The notes under the pieces were generated by a model that saw only the letters and a program-made list of their open reading frames with translations, searched no databases and was not told where the DNA came from. This document shows positions 53,422 through 54,164 of a stretch of 54,164 nt of DNA, piece after piece (position 1 is the stretch's first letter; the number at the start of each line of letters is the position of its first letter). A program made the translations under genes and the position numbers. The stretch is from NCBI RefSeq assembly GCF_001591465.1, contig NZ_BCUY01000021.1, positions 1 to 54,164 on the forward strand. Direction: 5' to 3'. The stretch is from Cytobacillus firmus NBRC 15306. Its GTDB lineage: Bacteria; Bacillota; Bacilli; Bacillales; Cytobacillaceae.

Positions 53422-53431
53422 TAAACGTTTA
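53422..53431. promoter_or_regulatory. Palindrome upstream of the formate dehydrogenase gene
   Basis: TAAACGTTTA is a perfect 10-bp palindrome 61 bp upstream of the preferred start; possible operator or part of a CcpA-like site. No consensus promoter is obvious. Confidence 0.3.
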
Positions 53432-53476
53432 GTTAATGATATTGGATGATTAGTCCCGGCATTCGATAAAAGGCAA

Positions 53477-53507
53477 AAATAAAAAAAATAGCTGAAAAAT
53501 TCAGCCG
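53477..53507 (-). terminator. Terminator of the TetR gene
   Basis: Minus strand GGCTGAATTTTTCAGC followed by TATTTTTTTTATTTTT. Confidence 0.8.
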
Positions 53508-53524
53508 TTTTATCGGATTCATTA

Positions 53525-54112
53525 TTAGCATAATGATAACAAGTGAGTTCTAAGAATCCCTTTCATTTTACTTTCAGTAAAATGATCGGGATTCATCACT
53601 GCATGGAGGGCGAGACCGTCAACCAGGGCATAGAGACGTTCCACCTCTTCTCCTGCATTCAAATCTGACCTGGATATCCCATTTAACTTCAGCCCCTCAA
53701 TGACTTTACGGATACCTTCCTTCATTTCATCATATACGCGGCTGCTAAGTTCAGCAAGATTCGGGTCAACAAGAGCTTTAATATTAAATGCTATCCAGAC
53801 TTCCATTTCCAATCTCCGTTCTTCATCTAAAGGAAGCAGCTCGCCAAGCACCAGTATCATATTTTCAAAATGATCCTCTGTAAATGCTGCATTCTGAATT
53901 CTTGTTTTCACCCTTTCTGAAACTAAATTCATGGAATAAGCCAATAACTCACTTTGATTTGAAAAGTAGTGGCGCAGTGAGCCTGCTGATAAACCAGCTT
54001 CTTTTGCTATCTTCCGGACAGAAGCCCCTTCAATGCCCTCCTTTTTAATCACCCGCCATGCTGCTTTTGCTAATACTTTTTTTTGTTTTTCATGGTCAAC
54101 TTTTTTTGGCAT
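53525..54112 (-). CDS. TetR/AcrR family regulator, PksA/BetI-like
   Basis: 195 residues. N-terminal HTH: KKVLAKAAWRVIKKEGIEGA, then RKIAKEAGLSAGSLRHYFSN as recognition helix and QSELLAYSMN after. The ligand domain has EERRLEMEVWIAFNIKALVD and YALVDGLALHAVMNPDHFT, typical of the group containing B. subtilis PksA and BetI (choline-type repressors). Transcribed towards the formate dehydrogenase gene but separated from it by a terminator. No Shine-Dalgarno sequence precedes the ATG, and a TATAAT lies 7-12 bp upstream of it. Confidence 0.87.
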   Translation of the reverse strand: MPKKVDHEKQKKVLAKAAWRVIKKEGIEGASVRKIAKEAGLSAGSLRHYFSNQSELLAYSMNLVSERVKTRIQNAAFTEDHFENMILVLGELLPLDEERRLEMEVWIAFNIKALVDPNLAELSSRVYDEMKEGIRKVIEGLKLNGISRSDLNAGEEVERLYALVDGLALHAVMNPDHFTESKMKGILRTHLLSLC

Positions 54113-54118
54113 ACATAT

Positions 54119-54124
54119 ATTATA
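54119..54124 (-). promoter_or_regulatory. -10 box of the TetR gene
   Basis: Minus strand TATAAT ends 7 bp before the start codon, so the expected transcription start falls on or next to the A of ATG, a leaderless layout. The -35 region is weak. Confidence 0.55.
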
Positions 54125-54140
54125 GCACCAATTGTTTTTT

Positions 54141-54160
54141 TAATACACTTGTGTTATATT
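54141..54160. promoter_or_regulatory. Probable TetR operator
   Basis: TAATACACTTGTGTTATATT contains inverted ACAC-TT-GTGT with flanking AT symmetry. It overlaps the -35 position of the TetR promoter, as expected for self-repression. Confidence 0.45.
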
Positions 54161-54164
54161 AATG

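Overview
The window is chromosomal DNA from a low-GC, spore-former-type Gram-positive bacterium of the Bacillaceae (Bacillus/Cytobacillus/Mesobacillus-like). This rests on purine-rich AAGGAGG-type ribosome binding sites, frequent TTG/GTG starts, a T-box leader, an MhqR-type operator, and homologues of B. subtilis blocks (ytr-like ABC operon, formate dehydrogenase followed by a DUF1641 gene, PksA-like TetR, CwlO-like hydrolase). I saw no rRNA, tRNA, phage, CRISPR array or complete insertion sequence. Most genes lie on the minus strand.

Layout. 1-5400: a glyoxalase-fold ring-cleaving dioxygenase under a near-perfect MhqR operator, an iron-type alcohol dehydrogenase, CorA, and a T-box(Ile)-controlled BrnQ. 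5558-13500: mixed housekeeping and accessory genes (GNATs, nitroreductase, VOC protein, STAS sensor, orphan kinase-ATPase-like fragment, MATE pump, DUF169) with several decayed genes: a flavodoxin-like oxidoreductase tail, a frameshifted ArsR and a headless SRPBCC gene.

13775-22143: a seven-gene minus-strand operon, livG - acyl-CoA ligase - livH - livM - substrate-binding lipoprotein - livF - PaaK-like protein. It is interrupted between genes by a dispersed repeat element and a 20-21 bp tandem repeat. It looks like an importer coupled to CoA activation of a carboxylic acid. 24525-29538 is a second operon: acyl-CoA dehydrogenase of the LCAD/IVD active-site type, thiolase, acyl-CoA ligase and an alpha-methylacyl-CoA racemase-type protein. 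A truncated 3-hydroxyacyl-CoA dehydrogenase-like SDR lies upstream. Together these suggest uptake and beta-oxidation of methyl-branched or otherwise unusual acids.

29955-33718: GntR (YtrA-type), ABC ATPase, large permease and an ECF-like sigma factor, with an AGTGTA-N13-TACAGT operator. 33877-44856: a glycolate/lactate block with an LctP-family permease, IclR regulator, FAH-family enzyme, malate synthase G, GlcD, GlcF, GlcE and a FadR-type GntR regulator. This can take glycolate to glyoxylate and then malate. 45051-45275 is a 52-bp tandem repeat array. 45336-54112: a CwlO-like hydrolase with a candidate WalR box, the formate dehydrogenase set (DUF2294, FdhD, DUF1641, FDH catalytic subunit), a cupin-HD-GYP fusion, and a TetR gene that may be read from a leaderless message.

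The most unusual items are the ligase-bearing liv operon with its motif-degenerate PaaK-like member, the racemase/LCAD cluster, the two repeat families plus the deleted copy of the dispersed element, the kinase-ATPase fragment protein, the mini-zincin, and the STAS sensor lacking the usual phospho-threonine.
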